Source: a virus. From it: a stretch of 64,000 nt of DNA. The notes below the pieces were generated by a model. It was not told where the DNA came from. It searched no databases and saw only the letters and a list, made by a program, of their open reading frames with translations. The stretch lies in IMG/VR virus record IMGVR_UViG_3300013102_000030, positions 110,137-174,136 of that record. The stretch is one strand, 5' to 3'. A program made the translations under genes and the position numbers. The stretch's first letter is position 1. Every line of letters begins with the position of its first letter. This document shows, one piece after another, positions 39,378 through 47,702 of the stretch.

Positions 39378-40075
39378 TGATTGACAAGAACCGCAAGTTC
39401 CGCGTAGGGGATACGCTGGCTCAGGACACCGACAACGCTCTTCCGAACAACGGACGGATTCTGTACAGGGTTCTGAAGGAGGAAACCCAAGGCGGGAAGG
39501 TCTACCTTCAGATCATCGAGCAGGACCCTGCCCGGTTCACCGAGAACGCCCATCACGTCTCCTCCGACTACCTGCGTCGGGCTACGGAACTGATCTCCGA
39601 AGGTCCGGAACCGGAACCCAGCAACAGGGTTACGCACGTCCGTGGAGACCATGTCCGACTGGGAGAGACCATCCGGCACGAGAGCCACTACCCTCACCTG
39701 TCCGGAGACTTCCTCGTGGAGGGCATCGAGTACAAGGGTGACACTGTCCAGATTCTGACCCGTGACAAGCCCGATGGAGTACTGCTGACAGTGCCCCAGC
39801 CGGTGAAGCTGCCCTTCATGAAGTACTCCATGATTCAGGTCATCGGAAAGCGTGCCAAGAAGCATCCTCCTCTGGTACACTGGAACAAGCACACTGAGAA
39901 GGATGCTGACGTGAAGGTCACCAACCGATCAGGGATGCACTGGAGTATGCACTGTGGTGTCAAGCCTGCTGTTGGTGTTATGGCCCGGAACGCTGACTTT
40001 GTCACGTGCCCTCGCTGTCACGCAGATGCACTGGAATTTCGACGCACGAGCCTTGGAAGGGATTGGGGAGTCTAA
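39377..40075 (+). CDS. Double barrel protein with C-terminal zinc motif
   Basis: 232 residues. FRVGDTLAQDTDN and HVRLGETIRHESHY begin two GD-type barrels. The C-terminal 45 residues with MHWSMHCGVKP and VTCPRCHADAL form a likely zinc-binding module seen in other phage proteins. Such a combination suggests a nucleic-acid-binding role. Confidence 0.7.
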   Translation: MIDKNRKFRVGDTLAQDTDNALPNNGRILYRVLKEETQGGKVYLQIIEQDPARFTENAHHVSSDYLRRATELISEGPEPEPSNRVTHVRGDHVRLGETIRHESHYPHLSGDFLVEGIEYKGDTVQILTRDKPDGVLLTVPQPVKLPFMKYSMIQVIGKRAKKHPPLVHWNKHTEKDADVKVTNRSGMHWSMHCGVKPAVGVMARNADFVTCPRCHADALEFRRTSLGRDWGV

Positions 40076-40293
40076 TGGAACCTGAAGTGGATATCCAGAA
40101 GATCAAGAAGGGCGACTTCTTTTGGAAGGGCACCAGCCCTACCGTTTACGAAGCGCTCAGTGACGAAACCCAGCGCGGCTACGTCAAGTGCCGTGCACCA
40201 TGGATCTCCGTGGCTCGGGACATGCGCTTCAACACCACCATCGATGACCTGACGATTCTGAAGGAGGCTGACCGTGTCCGCCTTGGGATCTAA
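40075..40293 (+). CDS. Small IK-GD barrel protein
   Basis: 72 residues, TAATG overlap. VDIQKIKKGDFFWKGTSPTVYEAL is a single GD-type barrel. Shares 20 bases with the next gene. Confidence 0.65.
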   Translation: MEPEVDIQKIKKGDFFWKGTSPTVYEALSDETQRGYVKCRAPWISVARDMRFNTTIDDLTILKEADRVRLGI

Positions 40294-40570
40294 GATCGCA
40301 CAGCGACTGGTGGATCTGGGCCGGATCGATCCTGATGTCTATGACATCGAGAAGACCGGCATCCACCGGACTCGGGCAGGTCACTGGCAGCGCTCTCAAG
40401 GCGCATGGGTCTGGGATCTGGAACTGGTTCGCAAAGACGGAGGTATCGTGTATGATTCCTACGGGAGCCAGTACACGGCCACCGACTGCGCCAAAGCCAA
40501 GGCGTGGGATTTCTATTCAACAGGCATCGACCACGGGATCATTCCCATGAAGGAGGAACACAATGGCTGA
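40274..40570 (+). CDS. Unknown small protein
   Basis: 98 residues from GTG 40274, well placed after GAAGGAGG. Trp-rich strands (GHWQRSQGAWVWDLEL). Overlaps both neighbours. No family recognised. Confidence 0.65.
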   Translation: MSALGSKIAQRLVDLGRIDPDVYDIEKTGIHRTRAGHWQRSQGAWVWDLELVRKDGGIVYDSYGSQYTATDCAKAKAWDFYSTGIDHGIIPMKEEHNG

Positions 40571-40781
40571 GAACGACGACTACGAGTACGCGGTACAGCG
40601 CACTGAGGTAGGACACAGCATGATCGTCGGGGATCACTGGGGGAGCAGGACTTCCGCAGACCGTACGTTTGCTCGGGAGGAACTGATTCAGGCGGCTCGG
40701 GAAGACGGCGGACGCGTCAAGTACGGGACCAGCTTCAAGGTGGTCAAGCGGCGCAAGGCAGGACCCGTAGAGGACGCATGA
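40563..40781 (+). CDS. Unknown small protein
   Basis: 72 residues, ATG with GAAGGAGGAACACA upstream. Acidic start, basic end (YGTSFKVVKRRKAG); a helix EELIQAAREDG in the middle. Confidence 0.6.
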   Translation: MAENDDYEYAVQRTEVGHSMIVGDHWGSRTSADRTFAREELIQAAREDGGRVKYGTSFKVVKRRKAGPVEDA

Positions 40782-41050
40782 CACCACCCGGCAAGACTCG
40801 GGGGAAGAAGTTCTCCCCGGAGCGAGCAGCACTGCTGGCTACGCTGATCGAAGACGAATGGCCGATCCGGCAGATCACCAAGACTCACGGTTACAACTTT
40901 TCCACCATCAAGCGTCTCTACCCTGACTACAAGGGAATGACGCAGCAGGAGGGAGGTAGGCTCTCGTGGGCCATCAAGCAGGCTGACGAGAAGATGCGCG
41001 TCAGCTATTCCCTTGTTGACAAACACTACTGGAGGAAAACAAATGTCTGA
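40778..41050 (+). CDS. Helix-turn-helix DNA-binding protein
   Basis: 90 residues. RAALLATLIEDEWPIRQITKTHGYNFSTIKRLYP has the spacing of a homeodomain-like helix-turn-helix; basic ends. Probably a small regulator. ATGA overlap with the preceding gene. Confidence 0.6.
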   Translation: MTPPGKTRGKKFSPERAALLATLIEDEWPIRQITKTHGYNFSTIKRLYPDYKGMTQQEGGRLSWAIKQADEKMRVSYSLVDKHYWRKTNV

Positions 41051-41309
41051 ATGTCAAATCTCTGATCCGTCCCTGCGGGAACTGCTTCCATGCAAGTTCA
41101 CCGATTCCGGAGGAGTGCAATGTGAGCGCATGGACTTCCATACTGAGGCTGGGCACCGGATCTCCGGTCACACCATCCAGCACTCCATCTCTGGTAACGC
41201 GTGGGACTGCACGGCCTTCAATGAGCCGGTGGATACCGCAGCGTACCGCCTCAGGCTCAGGCGGCAGATCAAGGAACTGACAGAGGAATTGAAGTCTCTG
41301 GAGGGTTGA
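41043..41309 (+). CDS. Cys-containing small protein
   Basis: 88 residues; ATG 41043 with GGAGGAAAAC upstream. CKFTDSGGVQCERMDFH and H-x-x-SGH with WDCT suggest a zinc site; a coiled coil ends the protein (LRRQIKELTEELKSL). Confidence 0.65.
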   Translation: MSECQISDPSLRELLPCKFTDSGGVQCERMDFHTEAGHRISGHTIQHSISGNAWDCTAFNEPVDTAAYRLRLRRQIKELTEELKSLEG

Positions 41310-41334
41310 CACCCTGCTAGAACTCCGATAGTCT
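41306..41334 (+). promoter_or_regulatory. TAGTCT-family promoter
   Basis: TTGACA, 17 bases, TAGTCT, followed by TTCATTA; overlaps the preceding stop. Confidence 0.85.
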
Positions 41335-41370
41335 TTCATTACCAACAACCCGTTAGGAGAGGAGCTAGAC

Positions 41371-41823
41371 ATGAAGATCAGGCGCATGAAGGCCGGAGAC
41401 CGCAGCTACTACTTGGTGGACACCGGCACCGGAGAGATCATTGCCACCGCTGCACAGACCGGCGAACGCGGACGGGATGACTACCCGTGGGAATGGTCAC
41501 TCAGCAATGACATGATCTTCGGCAAGCTGAGCGCTCGGACTGGGCACAGTGTGGAGACGCTTCGGGAAGCCATTGACATTGTGGAGACCGGAGCCAACCA
41601 GTACGGACTGCTCAAGCCGGTCGGCCCTGTCGATCCGTTCGACATCAAGGAGAATCAGGTCTTCCGTGTCATGCAGGGCGGACGGTTCAACTACTACCGC
41701 TCCACGCAGAGCGCCTACGGGACCGGCTGGAACATCGAGATCCCTGCCAACCACTCCTCCGGTGAACTGACGGAAGTCCATCTCACTCGGGACCAGCACG
41801 TCACCTTGTACGAACCCATCTAA
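41371..41823 (+). CDS. Unknown two-domain protein
   Basis: 150 residues, ATG with GGAGAGGAG upstream. N-terminal strands (RSYYLVDTGTGEIIATA), helical middle, then PFDIKENQVFRVMQGGRFNYYRS, a barrel-like end. The C-terminal part ends with a beta hairpin. Unrecognised. Confidence 0.65.
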   Translation: MKIRRMKAGDRSYYLVDTGTGEIIATAAQTGERGRDDYPWEWSLSNDMIFGKLSARTGHSVETLREAIDIVETGANQYGLLKPVGPVDPFDIKENQVFRVMQGGRFNYYRSTQSAYGTGWNIEIPANHSSGELTEVHLTRDQHVTLYEPI

Positions 41824-41834
41824 CCCGCTACACT
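41806..41834 (+). promoter_or_regulatory. Putative promoter
   Basis: TTGTAC, 17 bases, TACACT, overlapping the end of the preceding gene. Confidence 0.55.
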
Positions 41835-41855
41835 CATCTTAGAAAGGAGCAGGAC

Positions 41856-42113
41856 ATGAACAAGGAACAGGTGGAGAAGATCGCTGAGATCATCCACAAC
41901 ACCAACCCTGAGATCTCCAGCAACGCTGAGGCTCAGAAGATCGCCCGGAATCTGGTCGAGCATGGAGTCCTGCTCGTAGTGGATACCAACGGTGATCCCA
42001 TGCCGATCCGGCGCATTCAGGACCACGCGTGGATGCAGGGCTACGGCGCTTGCCGGGAAGGCCAGCAGCCGCACAGCCCGTACCGTCAGACCAAGTTCAA
42101 GGAGGAACAGTGA
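41856..42113 (+). CDS. Unknown small helical protein
   Basis: 85 residues; ATG with AAAGGAGCAGG upstream. Helical first half (VEKIAEIIHNTNPEIS, QKIARNLVEHG), then DPMPIRRIQDHAWMQGYGACREG. Overlaps the next GTG. Confidence 0.65.
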   Translation: MNKEQVEKIAEIIHNTNPEISSNAEAQKIARNLVEHGVLLVVDTNGDPMPIRRIQDHAWMQGYGACREGQQPHSPYRQTKFKEEQ

Positions 42114-42427
42114 ACACGTTCAAGCAAGGTGACCGAGTCCGGGTCAACAAGCCTGACTTCTGGAATAATGGCAAGCAGGCCACCGTCAGGAACCACCACC
42201 CGAACGGGATGGTGAACGTGGTCTTTGATGCCAGCCCGAGGGACCATGTCTCGGCTGTCTGGCACGAGGATCTGGAACATATCCTGACCGATGAGCAGGA
42301 GGTCCAGAAGATCATGGATGTCCTGAAGGAGGTCATCCGGGACTGGACTGAGGACCAGTACCGGGAGACGGCACAGGGGATCTACGACAACGGTCTCCGG
42401 TACGATCAGAAGGCCACACGTGGTTAG
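42110..42427 (+). CDS. KOW-like barrel protein
   Basis: 105 residues from GTG 42110 (AAGGAGGAAC upstream). FKQGDRVRVNKPDFWNNGKQATV and NGMVNVVFD form a classic KOW/SH3-like barrel; the C-terminal half is a helical, acidic segment. Member of the genome-wide barrel expansion. Confidence 0.7.
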   Translation: MNTFKQGDRVRVNKPDFWNNGKQATVRNHHPNGMVNVVFDASPRDHVSAVWHEDLEHILTDEQEVQKIMDVLKEVIRDWTEDQYRETAQGIYDNGLRYDQKATRG

Positions 42428-42497
42428 GGACTTCATCATCGGCGCTGTCCTGTGGACGGCACTCATCGTCTTGGTCATCATCTTCAAGGTGGGTTGA
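42420..42497 (+). CDS. 25-residue single-span membrane peptide
   Basis: GTG 42420, six bases after AGAAGG. MVRDFIIGAVLWTALIVLVIIF is one TM helix. Overlaps the previous gene by 8 bases. Confidence 0.5.
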   Translation: MVRDFIIGAVLWTALIVLVIIFKVG

Positions 42498-42522
42498 CAC
42501 CCGGCACGAAGTTCCATAGACT
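42494..42522 (+). promoter_or_regulatory. TAGTCT-family promoter (TAGACT variant)
   Basis: TTGACA, 17 bases, TAGACT, followed by ATCTATAT. Confidence 0.8.
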
Positions 42523-42557
42523 ATCTATATCTTACCAACACCAATCAAGGAGAACTG

Positions 42558-42809
42558 ATGATCCAGAACAAGGGTGACAAAGTCAAGGTCATCTCGGGAC
42601 AGCACACAGGCAAGCGTGGGGTCGTTGACTCCTTCTGGCTGGAGATGTTCTGCCCTGACGGCAGGACGGTGGAAGTCGAACTGGACTCGGGCCAGATCGA
42701 AGCCTTCAAGCCGGAAGAGCTTGCAGAGGATCTGACCGAGGAGCAGGAAGCTCGCAAAGCTGAGTACGATGTGACACAGACCATTCTTGGATTCCCTGAG
42801 GAGGACTAA
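42558..42809 (+). CDS. KOW-like barrel protein
   Basis: 83 residues, ATG with AAGGAGAACTG upstream. NKGDKVKVISGQHTGKRGVV is very close to ribosomal L24/NusG-type KOW motifs; a short acidic helical tail follows. Possibly binds RNA or the ribosome (inference). Confidence 0.75.
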   Translation: MIQNKGDKVKVISGQHTGKRGVVDSFWLEMFCPDGRTVEVELDSGQIEAFKPEELAEDLTEEQEARKAEYDVTQTILGFPEED

Positions 42810-43037
42810 ATGAGGACCGGACGACACCTGATCACGGGCAGTAAGGTAACCCTGAACCGAGACATCACCACTCTGGACATCACCACGAAGGCTCAGAAGG
42901 TCTTCGTCAAAGGCACTCCGGGGATCGTGGATGCCGTCTACCGCAAGGACGGGGAGCAGCGGTTCTACGTCGTGCTGGAGGGCACGGTTGTTGCCTTCTT
43001 CCACGCTCAGGATCTTGACGATGCCGACGAGCAGTGA
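42810..43037 (+). CDS. Barrel protein
   Basis: 75 residues, ATG immediately after the preceding stop. ITGSKVTLNRDITTLD, GTPGIVDAVY and RFYVVLEG make a strand-rich barrel of the same general type. The acidic tail overlaps the next gene. Confidence 0.65.
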   Translation: MRTGRHLITGSKVTLNRDITTLDITTKAQKVFVKGTPGIVDAVYRKDGEQRFYVVLEGTVVAFFHAQDLDDADEQ

Positions 43038-43239
43038 GCGGCTGATAGCCCGATCCAATGCCTATATGGAGGCAGCGTCTTCCATGGAGGTACTTGCAGA
43101 GCGGACCAATGATCCGCTAGAGTCAGAAGAGTACGAAAGACTTGCAGAGAAGCTGTGGGCCGAATGCACCCGGATCAACGGTCTGGCATTCAAACGACAA
43201 GAGAAGGAGAAGCACCTTGAGCACCGACGTAAAACCTAA
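43021..43239 (+). CDS. Small helical protein
   Basis: 72 residues from ATG 43021, eight bases after AGGA. Charged helices (ERLAEKLWAECTRIN, KRQEKEKHLEHRRK). Shares 17-23 bases with both neighbours. Confidence 0.6.
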   Translation: MPTSSERLIARSNAYMEAASSMEVLAERTNDPLESEEYERLAEKLWAECTRINGLAFKRQEKEKHLEHRRKT

Positions 43240-43573
43240 TCTGGCGGTACGGACGCTGTCCAACGCCTATGATTCCAAGCGGGAGTACCCGCAGGCCAAG
43301 GTGGAGATCAAGTCATGGGTGGCCGCTGACCTGCTGGACTACGTTCAGGAGCTTGAGGCCAAGGTGGCATCAGCCAAGGTTGACGCGCTCCGTGAAGCTG
43401 CTGCCGCTGTCCATGAGAAGGGCACTGGTGTGGACGGGATCGAGTCCCGGACCTACGACGGCTACCGTGGGGAGCCTCGTGGCTTCTTGCAGCGCCACAA
43501 CGTGACCTCTGTCGGGAAGTGGCTCCAGTTCCGGGCAGAGAAGATCGAGCGTGGAGAACTGGACACTCCCTAG
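43217..43573 (+). CDS. Unknown helical protein
   Basis: 118 residues from TTG 43217 (AAGGAG upstream). Helical start VEIKSWVAADLLDYVQELEAKV, then GIESRTYDGYRGEPRG and a Trp-containing end. Unrecognised. Confidence 0.65.
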   Translation: MSTDVKPNLAVRTLSNAYDSKREYPQAKVEIKSWVAADLLDYVQELEAKVASAKVDALREAAAAVHEKGTGVDGIESRTYDGYRGEPRGFLQRHNVTSVGKWLQFRAEKIERGELDTP

Positions 43574-43589
43574 ACTTCTCTGATAGTCT
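43560..43589 (+). promoter_or_regulatory. TAGTCT-family promoter
   Basis: TGGACA, 18 bases, TAGTCT, followed by TTAGGTATT. Overlaps the preceding stop. Confidence 0.75.
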
Positions 43590-43622
43590 TTAGGTATTGC
43601 AGGAACAACAAAGGAGAAAAGC

Positions 43623-43979
43623 ATGGCAACGGAACCCACACTCATGAAGCTGAGGCTTCAGCAGATCAACAAGATCGTGTCCAAGTTCGACCGCTTTCCC
43701 TCGCTGAAGGGGGTCAGTGAGATTGTTCAGGGGAAGCGGATCGGGGAGAGCGACCTCGCTACTGAGATCCGTGATGTCCTGAACAGCATGCCCAAGGGCT
43801 ACACCGTTCGGGACCGCTCGCTGAAGACTCGGGCCAAGATGCGCTTCGTGCAGTGGCGCGAGATGCAGGCCAAGGGCGAGTGGCGTAACCTCTCTGAAGA
43901 GGAGCAGGCCCGTTGGATGGCCTACGCTGAAGCTGGTACCGACCTCGGGACGATCTACAAGAAGGAGACGTATCGATGA
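43623..43979 (+). CDS. Unknown basic helical protein
   Basis: 118 residues; ATG with AAGGAGAAAAGC upstream. Helical, with RQRDRSLKTRAKMRF-like basic centre and WRNLSEEEQARWMAYAEAG, an HMG-box-like helix pair in appearance. DNA binding is possible but not shown. Confidence 0.6.
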   Translation: MATEPTLMKLRLQQINKIVSKFDRFPSLKGVSEIVQGKRIGESDLATEIRDVLNSMPKGYTVRDRSLKTRAKMRFVQWREMQAKGEWRNLSEEEQARWMAYAEAGTDLGTIYKKETYR

Positions 43980-44182
43980 GCAAGCCGCTGAAGAACCCGG
44001 ACAACGTTGACCTGTCAGACCCTCACTACCGGATCGTGGAGTCCTTGGGAGTCCACGTAGTTGTCACGGTGCAGGATTTCGACTATGCTGATTACAACGG
44101 ATTCTCCACGCGGAGGATCTACAAGTACACCAACAAGGGTTTCAGGAAGGCCAGCAAGAAAGCCAGCCGCCTGAACGACTAG
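43976..44182 (+). CDS. Small basic protein
   Basis: 68 residues, ATGA overlap. Strand VHVVVTVQDFDYADY then a very basic tail (KYTNKGFRKASKKASRLN). Unrecognised. Confidence 0.6.
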   Translation: MSKPLKNPDNVDLSDPHYRIVESLGVHVVVTVQDFDYADYNGFSTRRIYKYTNKGFRKASKKASRLND

Positions 44183-44196
44183 ACCTAGGAGGGGAA

Positions 44197-44628
44197 ATGA
44201 TCAGGACCAAGATCAAGTTCGAAGACATCAAGGCCGGTGACATGCTGTATGTCGTCGGCAAACACGCTGGTCTGAAGATGGAGACCACCGGCATTGCCTT
44301 TGAGAAGACAGGCAACGATACTGCCGGTCACTACTGGATGACTTCGGAGGGTGGCACACTCATCGATGACCGGTACGATGATGAGGTTATCTACCGGCTC
44401 GATCTTGTGACTGCGTTCTTCTCCGACATCAAGCAGGGAGACCGCGTTCGCGTCTCGGAGAAGGTTGGGAATGTCGTGACCAGCCGGGAAGACACGTGCG
44501 TCTTCAAGGTCAGTGCCGGAAATGAGTACTGGCTCAACGACATGGGGCAGGTTGTCGTGATGGAACACGTTGCCCCCGACATTGACCGCAACATCGAGAT
44601 CTTGGAACGGAAGGAAACGGGTGAGTAA
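44197..44628 (+). CDS. DIK-GD double barrel paralogue D
   Basis: 143 residues, ATG with AGGAGGGGAA upstream. IKFEDIKAGDMLYVVGKH and FFSDIKQGDRVRVSEKVG are two copies of the same barrel in one protein, showing internal duplication. Related to the trio at 37122-38837. Confidence 0.75.
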   Translation: MIRTKIKFEDIKAGDMLYVVGKHAGLKMETTGIAFEKTGNDTAGHYWMTSEGGTLIDDRYDDEVIYRLDLVTAFFSDIKQGDRVRVSEKVGNVVTSREDTCVFKVSAGNEYWLNDMGQVVVMEHVAPDIDRNIEILERKETGE

Positions 44629-44923
44629 GACCCTAGAAGAAGTCATCTATCAGGTCCGATGGGTGGACGGGATCAAGAAAGATCCTGCCATGGTGTCGGA
44701 CGCTGGTCTGGCTAAGGCCATCGAAGAGGCTGGCTGGACTCAGGACCCGCTGGAGGACAAGATCCGGGAGAGGATCGAGACGCTGAAGGAGCGCAGGAAG
44801 GCCCTGTGGCAGGAGATCCTTCGCTGTACACAGTACGACTATCGTATCCGGGAGTCAATGGTCAGGGCTGAGTACGAAGAGGCCCGTGTTGAGCAACGTG
44901 TACTGGAGTCGCTTCTCCCGTGA
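44621..44923 (+). CDS. Small helical protein
   Basis: 100 residues from GTG 44621 (GGAAGGAAACG upstream). Acidic N-terminal half, then a long coiled coil (KIRERIETLKERRKALWQEI). Overlaps neighbours by 8 and 4 bases. Confidence 0.6.
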   Translation: MSKTLEEVIYQVRWVDGIKKDPAMVSDAGLAKAIEEAGWTQDPLEDKIRERIETLKERRKALWQEILRCTQYDYRIRESMVRAEYEEARVEQRVLESLLP

Positions 44924-45681
44924 CCTACGACTTTCAAAACTTTCATAACCGTTCCCGTTTGACTGAAGAGCAGCGATATGCTATTCTGGATTTGCTGGAA
45001 GAAGACCCGCATATCTCGATGGCTGAAGTTGCCCGTCAACTGGACATCAAGTACTCGTCCGTCCGCATGGGATTCGAATATCTGAAGGGACGCGACTCAC
45101 ACCAGAAGAGCATTCAGTCGGCTGAAGATCTTCGGATCGCTCAGGCTGTCACGCCTCTGATGAAGCAGGGCAAGACCTTCACGGAGATCAGGAAGCTCAC
45201 AGGCTTCAGCAGCAACCGTATCAGGAGTGCTGCGCGTCGTCTGGGCCGCAAGGATCTGATGAATCCGGCAACCATTGTGCCGCACGGAACTGCTTCAGGC
45301 TATGGCTACCACGGGTGCCGCTGCCTTGAGTGCATCACCTTCAACACCAACCGGAGCAAGAGGCTGTACGAAGACCGCAAGGCACGTGCAGCCACCGATG
45401 CTCCGCACGGAACTGAGACGGCCTACCGAAACTGGGGATGCCGGTGCAGGCCCTGTATCGACGCAGGGAACAAGTCCAACAAGGAAGCTCTCACTGTCCC
45501 TAATCTGGACAAGTTCCGGGATCACATCGTGTGGACTCGGGAAGAGGATGAGCAGATATTCGACTACTCCTTGACGGCTAAGCAGTTGGCTGTCAAGCTG
45601 GGACGTGGAGTCTCTGCCATCAATCTGCGCCGGTCTGGGATGTGGGTTGGGCGTGAGCCTGCTGCTGTGGTAGGCTCATAG
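44920..45681 (+). CDS. DNA-binding protein: HTH plus two HGT-GCRC zinc repeats
   Basis: 253 residues from GTG. An N-terminal helix-turn-helix (MAEVARQLDIKYSSVRMGFEYL) is followed by a second (FTEIRKLTGFSSNRIRSAARRL). Two zinc-type repeats follow: PHGTASGYGYHGCRCLECI near 126 and PHGTETAYRNWGCRCRPCI near 167. A third SANT/HTH-like part closes the protein (WTREEDEQIFDYSLTAKQLA). Likely a transcription regulator or a nuclease-associated DNA binder. Confidence 0.72.
   Translation: MTYDFQNFHNRSRLTEEQRYAILDLLEEDPHISMAEVARQLDIKYSSVRMGFEYLKGRDSHQKSIQSAEDLRIAQAVTPLMKQGKTFTEIRKLTGFSSNRIRSAARRLGRKDLMNPATIVPHGTASGYGYHGCRCLECITFNTNRSKRLYEDRKARAATDAPHGTETAYRNWGCRCRPCIDAGNKSNKEALTVPNLDKFRDHIVWTREEDEQIFDYSLTAKQLAVKLGRGVSAINLRRSGMWVGREPAAVVGS
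45647..45676 (+). promoter_or_regulatory. Putative leaderless promoter
   Basis: TTGGGC, 18 bases, TAGGCT, then exactly six bases to ATG 45683. Confidence 0.5.
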
Positions 45682-45682
45682 C

Positions 45683-45856
45683 ATGAAGAAGATCTTGTGT
45701 GCAGGGGCCGTAGCCCTGAGCGTTTTGTTCGTGACAGGCTGTGGCGACACCGTTGAGGATGTACGCAAGAAGGCAGAGTTCGTCAAGGTCTGCAAAGACA
45801 GCGGTGGTGACATAGCCTACGATGGGTTCAACGGCATGCACTGCTGGTTCAAGTAA
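45683..45856 (+). CDS. Small lipoprotein
   Basis: 57 residues. MKK start, hydrophobic core and lipobox VTGC (Cys near residue 19); the short exported part has two Cys (KVCKDSGGD, MHCWF). Seemingly leaderless. Similar in size and Cys spacing to the exported peptide at 53051. Confidence 0.7.
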   Translation: MKKILCAGAVALSVLFVTGCGDTVEDVRKKAEFVKVCKDSGGDIAYDGFNGMHCWFK

Positions 45857-45883
45857 CAATCAAACGATAGAGGAGAAATAATT

Positions 45884-46510
45884 TTGGGTTTCAACAAGGG
45901 TGACATCGTCCGTCTCAAGGCTGGACAGCAGACCCACAACAGGGACTTCTACGGCATTGACCTTGAGGTCGTGAAAGATGAACCCGGAGCGTCCAGCCGT
46001 GAGCGTCTGATCTCGGTGAAGAAGGTCGGCTCCGATGGGACTAGCTGGAAGGACGCGACGGAGTTCTTTGACTGGCGGCTGGAGAAGGTACGGGTCAAGC
46101 GCGTCGTCGGTGAGAAGATCGCTGCTGCTGACATCAAGGTCGGAGACACCATCCATGCCGAATGGGTGAACGACGATCTGAAGCTGATGCGTGAAGGTGT
46201 TGTTGCCCGTATCACTCCGCTGGGCAGTCTTCTCACCGCTGGGAACCGCCACATCGACATCAGCGTTGCGGATGACACCTACACCCTGATCAAGGCCGCG
46301 CCGGAAGTTGATCTGCTGCTGGAGAAGATCAAGGATACCCCCACGGGCGGTGTTGTCCAGTTCCACCTTCCGACTCCCCGTTTCGCCCGTAAGGGGATCT
46401 TCGGCTGGGACATCTACGGTGCAGGCGGTGTGTTGACAAAGTCAAGCGCTGAGCTTGCTCAGATGCTGCGTCCGCTGGATGGCACCCGCTCCCTGAAGTG
46501 GCTTTCTTGA
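45884..46510 (+). CDS. KOW plus DIK-GD double barrel protein
   Basis: 208 residues from TTG 45884 (GAGGAG upstream). FNKGDIVRLKAGQQTHNRDF is the first barrel; IAAADIKVGDTIHAEWVNDD the second; a C-terminal alpha-beta part follows. It combines both motif types of the expansion in one protein. Its last bases form a TTGA overlap with the next gene. Confidence 0.72.
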   Translation: MGFNKGDIVRLKAGQQTHNRDFYGIDLEVVKDEPGASSRERLISVKKVGSDGTSWKDATEFFDWRLEKVRVKRVVGEKIAAADIKVGDTIHAEWVNDDLKLMREGVVARITPLGSLLTAGNRHIDISVADDTYTLIKAAPEVDLLLEKIKDTPTGGVVQFHLPTPRFARKGIFGWDIYGAGGVLTKSSAELAQMLRPLDGTRSLKWLS

Positions 46511-47103
46511 GCGAGGGCGTAGGAGTCATCGGCCCGGAGCAGTCCGCTGCTCTGGATGCGCTGGAGGAAGTGTTCGGCCCTGTCGATCCGCTGCTCCACA
46601 ACGTGAAGGACTCGCATGGTTTGAAGTCTGAGTACGGCTACAAGCACTGGATCGAGCGTAGCCTGAAGGAAGCGCTGATTCACTGGGGCCAGTACAAGCA
46701 CGCGCTGACGGTGGACTGGGAAGAGGTAGAGCGCAAGCGCCACGAAGCCTACATCAAGCAGCAGCTTGAGCGTGGAGACAAGGTCCGTGACAACGTCGTG
46801 GGCGGTGCGTTCAACCAGTTGATGAGCCGTGCGCGTGCGTCCAAGACGGTTGCTACCCTTCAGTACGAAGAGGACGGCTACTGGAACCTGATCGCCTATG
46901 GCGCTGAGGATGTCAACAAGGAACTGTTCTCCATGAGCTACATGCCTGCTGACATGGAGGTCACGGTCACGATTGGACAGGACACGGTGATCACTGATAG
47001 TGTTTCACGCATGGTGGGTAGTTGTTCACCGCGTCAGCAGTTGAAGGGTTTGGACGCTGTGTTGACTTGGCTGGATGAAAAGGATTTCCTTGTTTCAAAT
47101 TGA
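46507..47103 (+). CDS. Unknown protein
   Basis: 198 residues from TTG 46507; no strong ribosome-binding site, so coupling to the preceding gene is likely. Acidic helical start (GPEQSAALDALEEVFGPVD), basic middle, beta C-terminal part with MEVTVTIGQDTV. No family recognised. Confidence 0.65.
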   Translation: MSEGVGVIGPEQSAALDALEEVFGPVDPLLHNVKDSHGLKSEYGYKHWIERSLKEALIHWGQYKHALTVDWEEVERKRHEAYIKQQLERGDKVRDNVVGGAFNQLMSRARASKTVATLQYEEDGYWNLIAYGAEDVNKELFSMSYMPADMEVTVTIGQDTVITDSVSRMVGSCSPRQQLKGLDAVLTWLDEKDFLVSN

Positions 47104-47359
47104 TGGGTTGCTGGGGCCGGTCGTCTGGCGTGATGCTGAAGACATCATTGATGAGATCGGCCTCGCGCCTCTCGATCTGATAGCTGAGATTCAGCGACTG
47201 GACAACAAGATCGCTCTGGCTTATCAGATGGCGAACCACTTCCACGGGAACGGAAATATGATACAGTCGAATGGCAGGCCGTTCCCCAAGGACGCGACTG
47301 ATCGGGCTTGGGAAGCCGCCGCACGGATGCTGAAAGGAACACTGGACAATGCACGCTGA
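47090..47359 (+). CDS. Unknown small protein
   Basis: 89 residues, TTG 47090 with AAGGA upstream. Mostly helical, ending in AWEAAARMLKGTLDNAR. Overlaps both neighbours. Confidence 0.6.
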   Translation: MFQIDGLLGPVVWRDAEDIIDEIGLAPLDLIAEIQRLDNKIALAYQMANHFHGNGNMIQSNGRPFPKDATDRAWEAAARMLKGTLDNAR

Positions 47360-47702
47360 TCCGAGAAACCCGTTTGAGGTCTATGAGGCCATGTGCAGGC
47401 TGAGGGCAGCATGCAAGCAGAGCATGTACGTGACCGTCTACCACAGCCGTGACCCCCGCGTCAAGGAGGCACTGGAGCGTCACGCTACGGCCATGCGGAA
47501 GATCGGTGAATCGATACGGGCGGTGGATGGCTGCTGCTCTGCCCATGTGGATATCCTCTGGTGGGGTGAACTGACTAAGTTCAAGTGGTGGCAGTGGCGT
47601 GCAGAGCGTAAGTTCATAGACGACTCTGCCGAATGGAAAAGGAACAAGACAGAAGAACTTCGGGCTGCGGCCCGTTCGATCAAAGAATTGGAGTTGGTTT
47701 GA
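47349..47702 (+). CDS. Unknown small protein
   Basis: 117 residues, ATG with GAAAGGAAC upstream. Helical, with a Trp-rich centre (VDILWWGELTKFKWWQWRAE), possibly a membrane-surface or protein-binding segment. Confidence 0.6.
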   Translation: MHADPRNPFEVYEAMCRLRAACKQSMYVTVYHSRDPRVKEALERHATAMRKIGESIRAVDGCCSAHVDILWWGELTKFKWWQWRAERKFIDDSAEWKRNKTEELRAAARSIKELELV

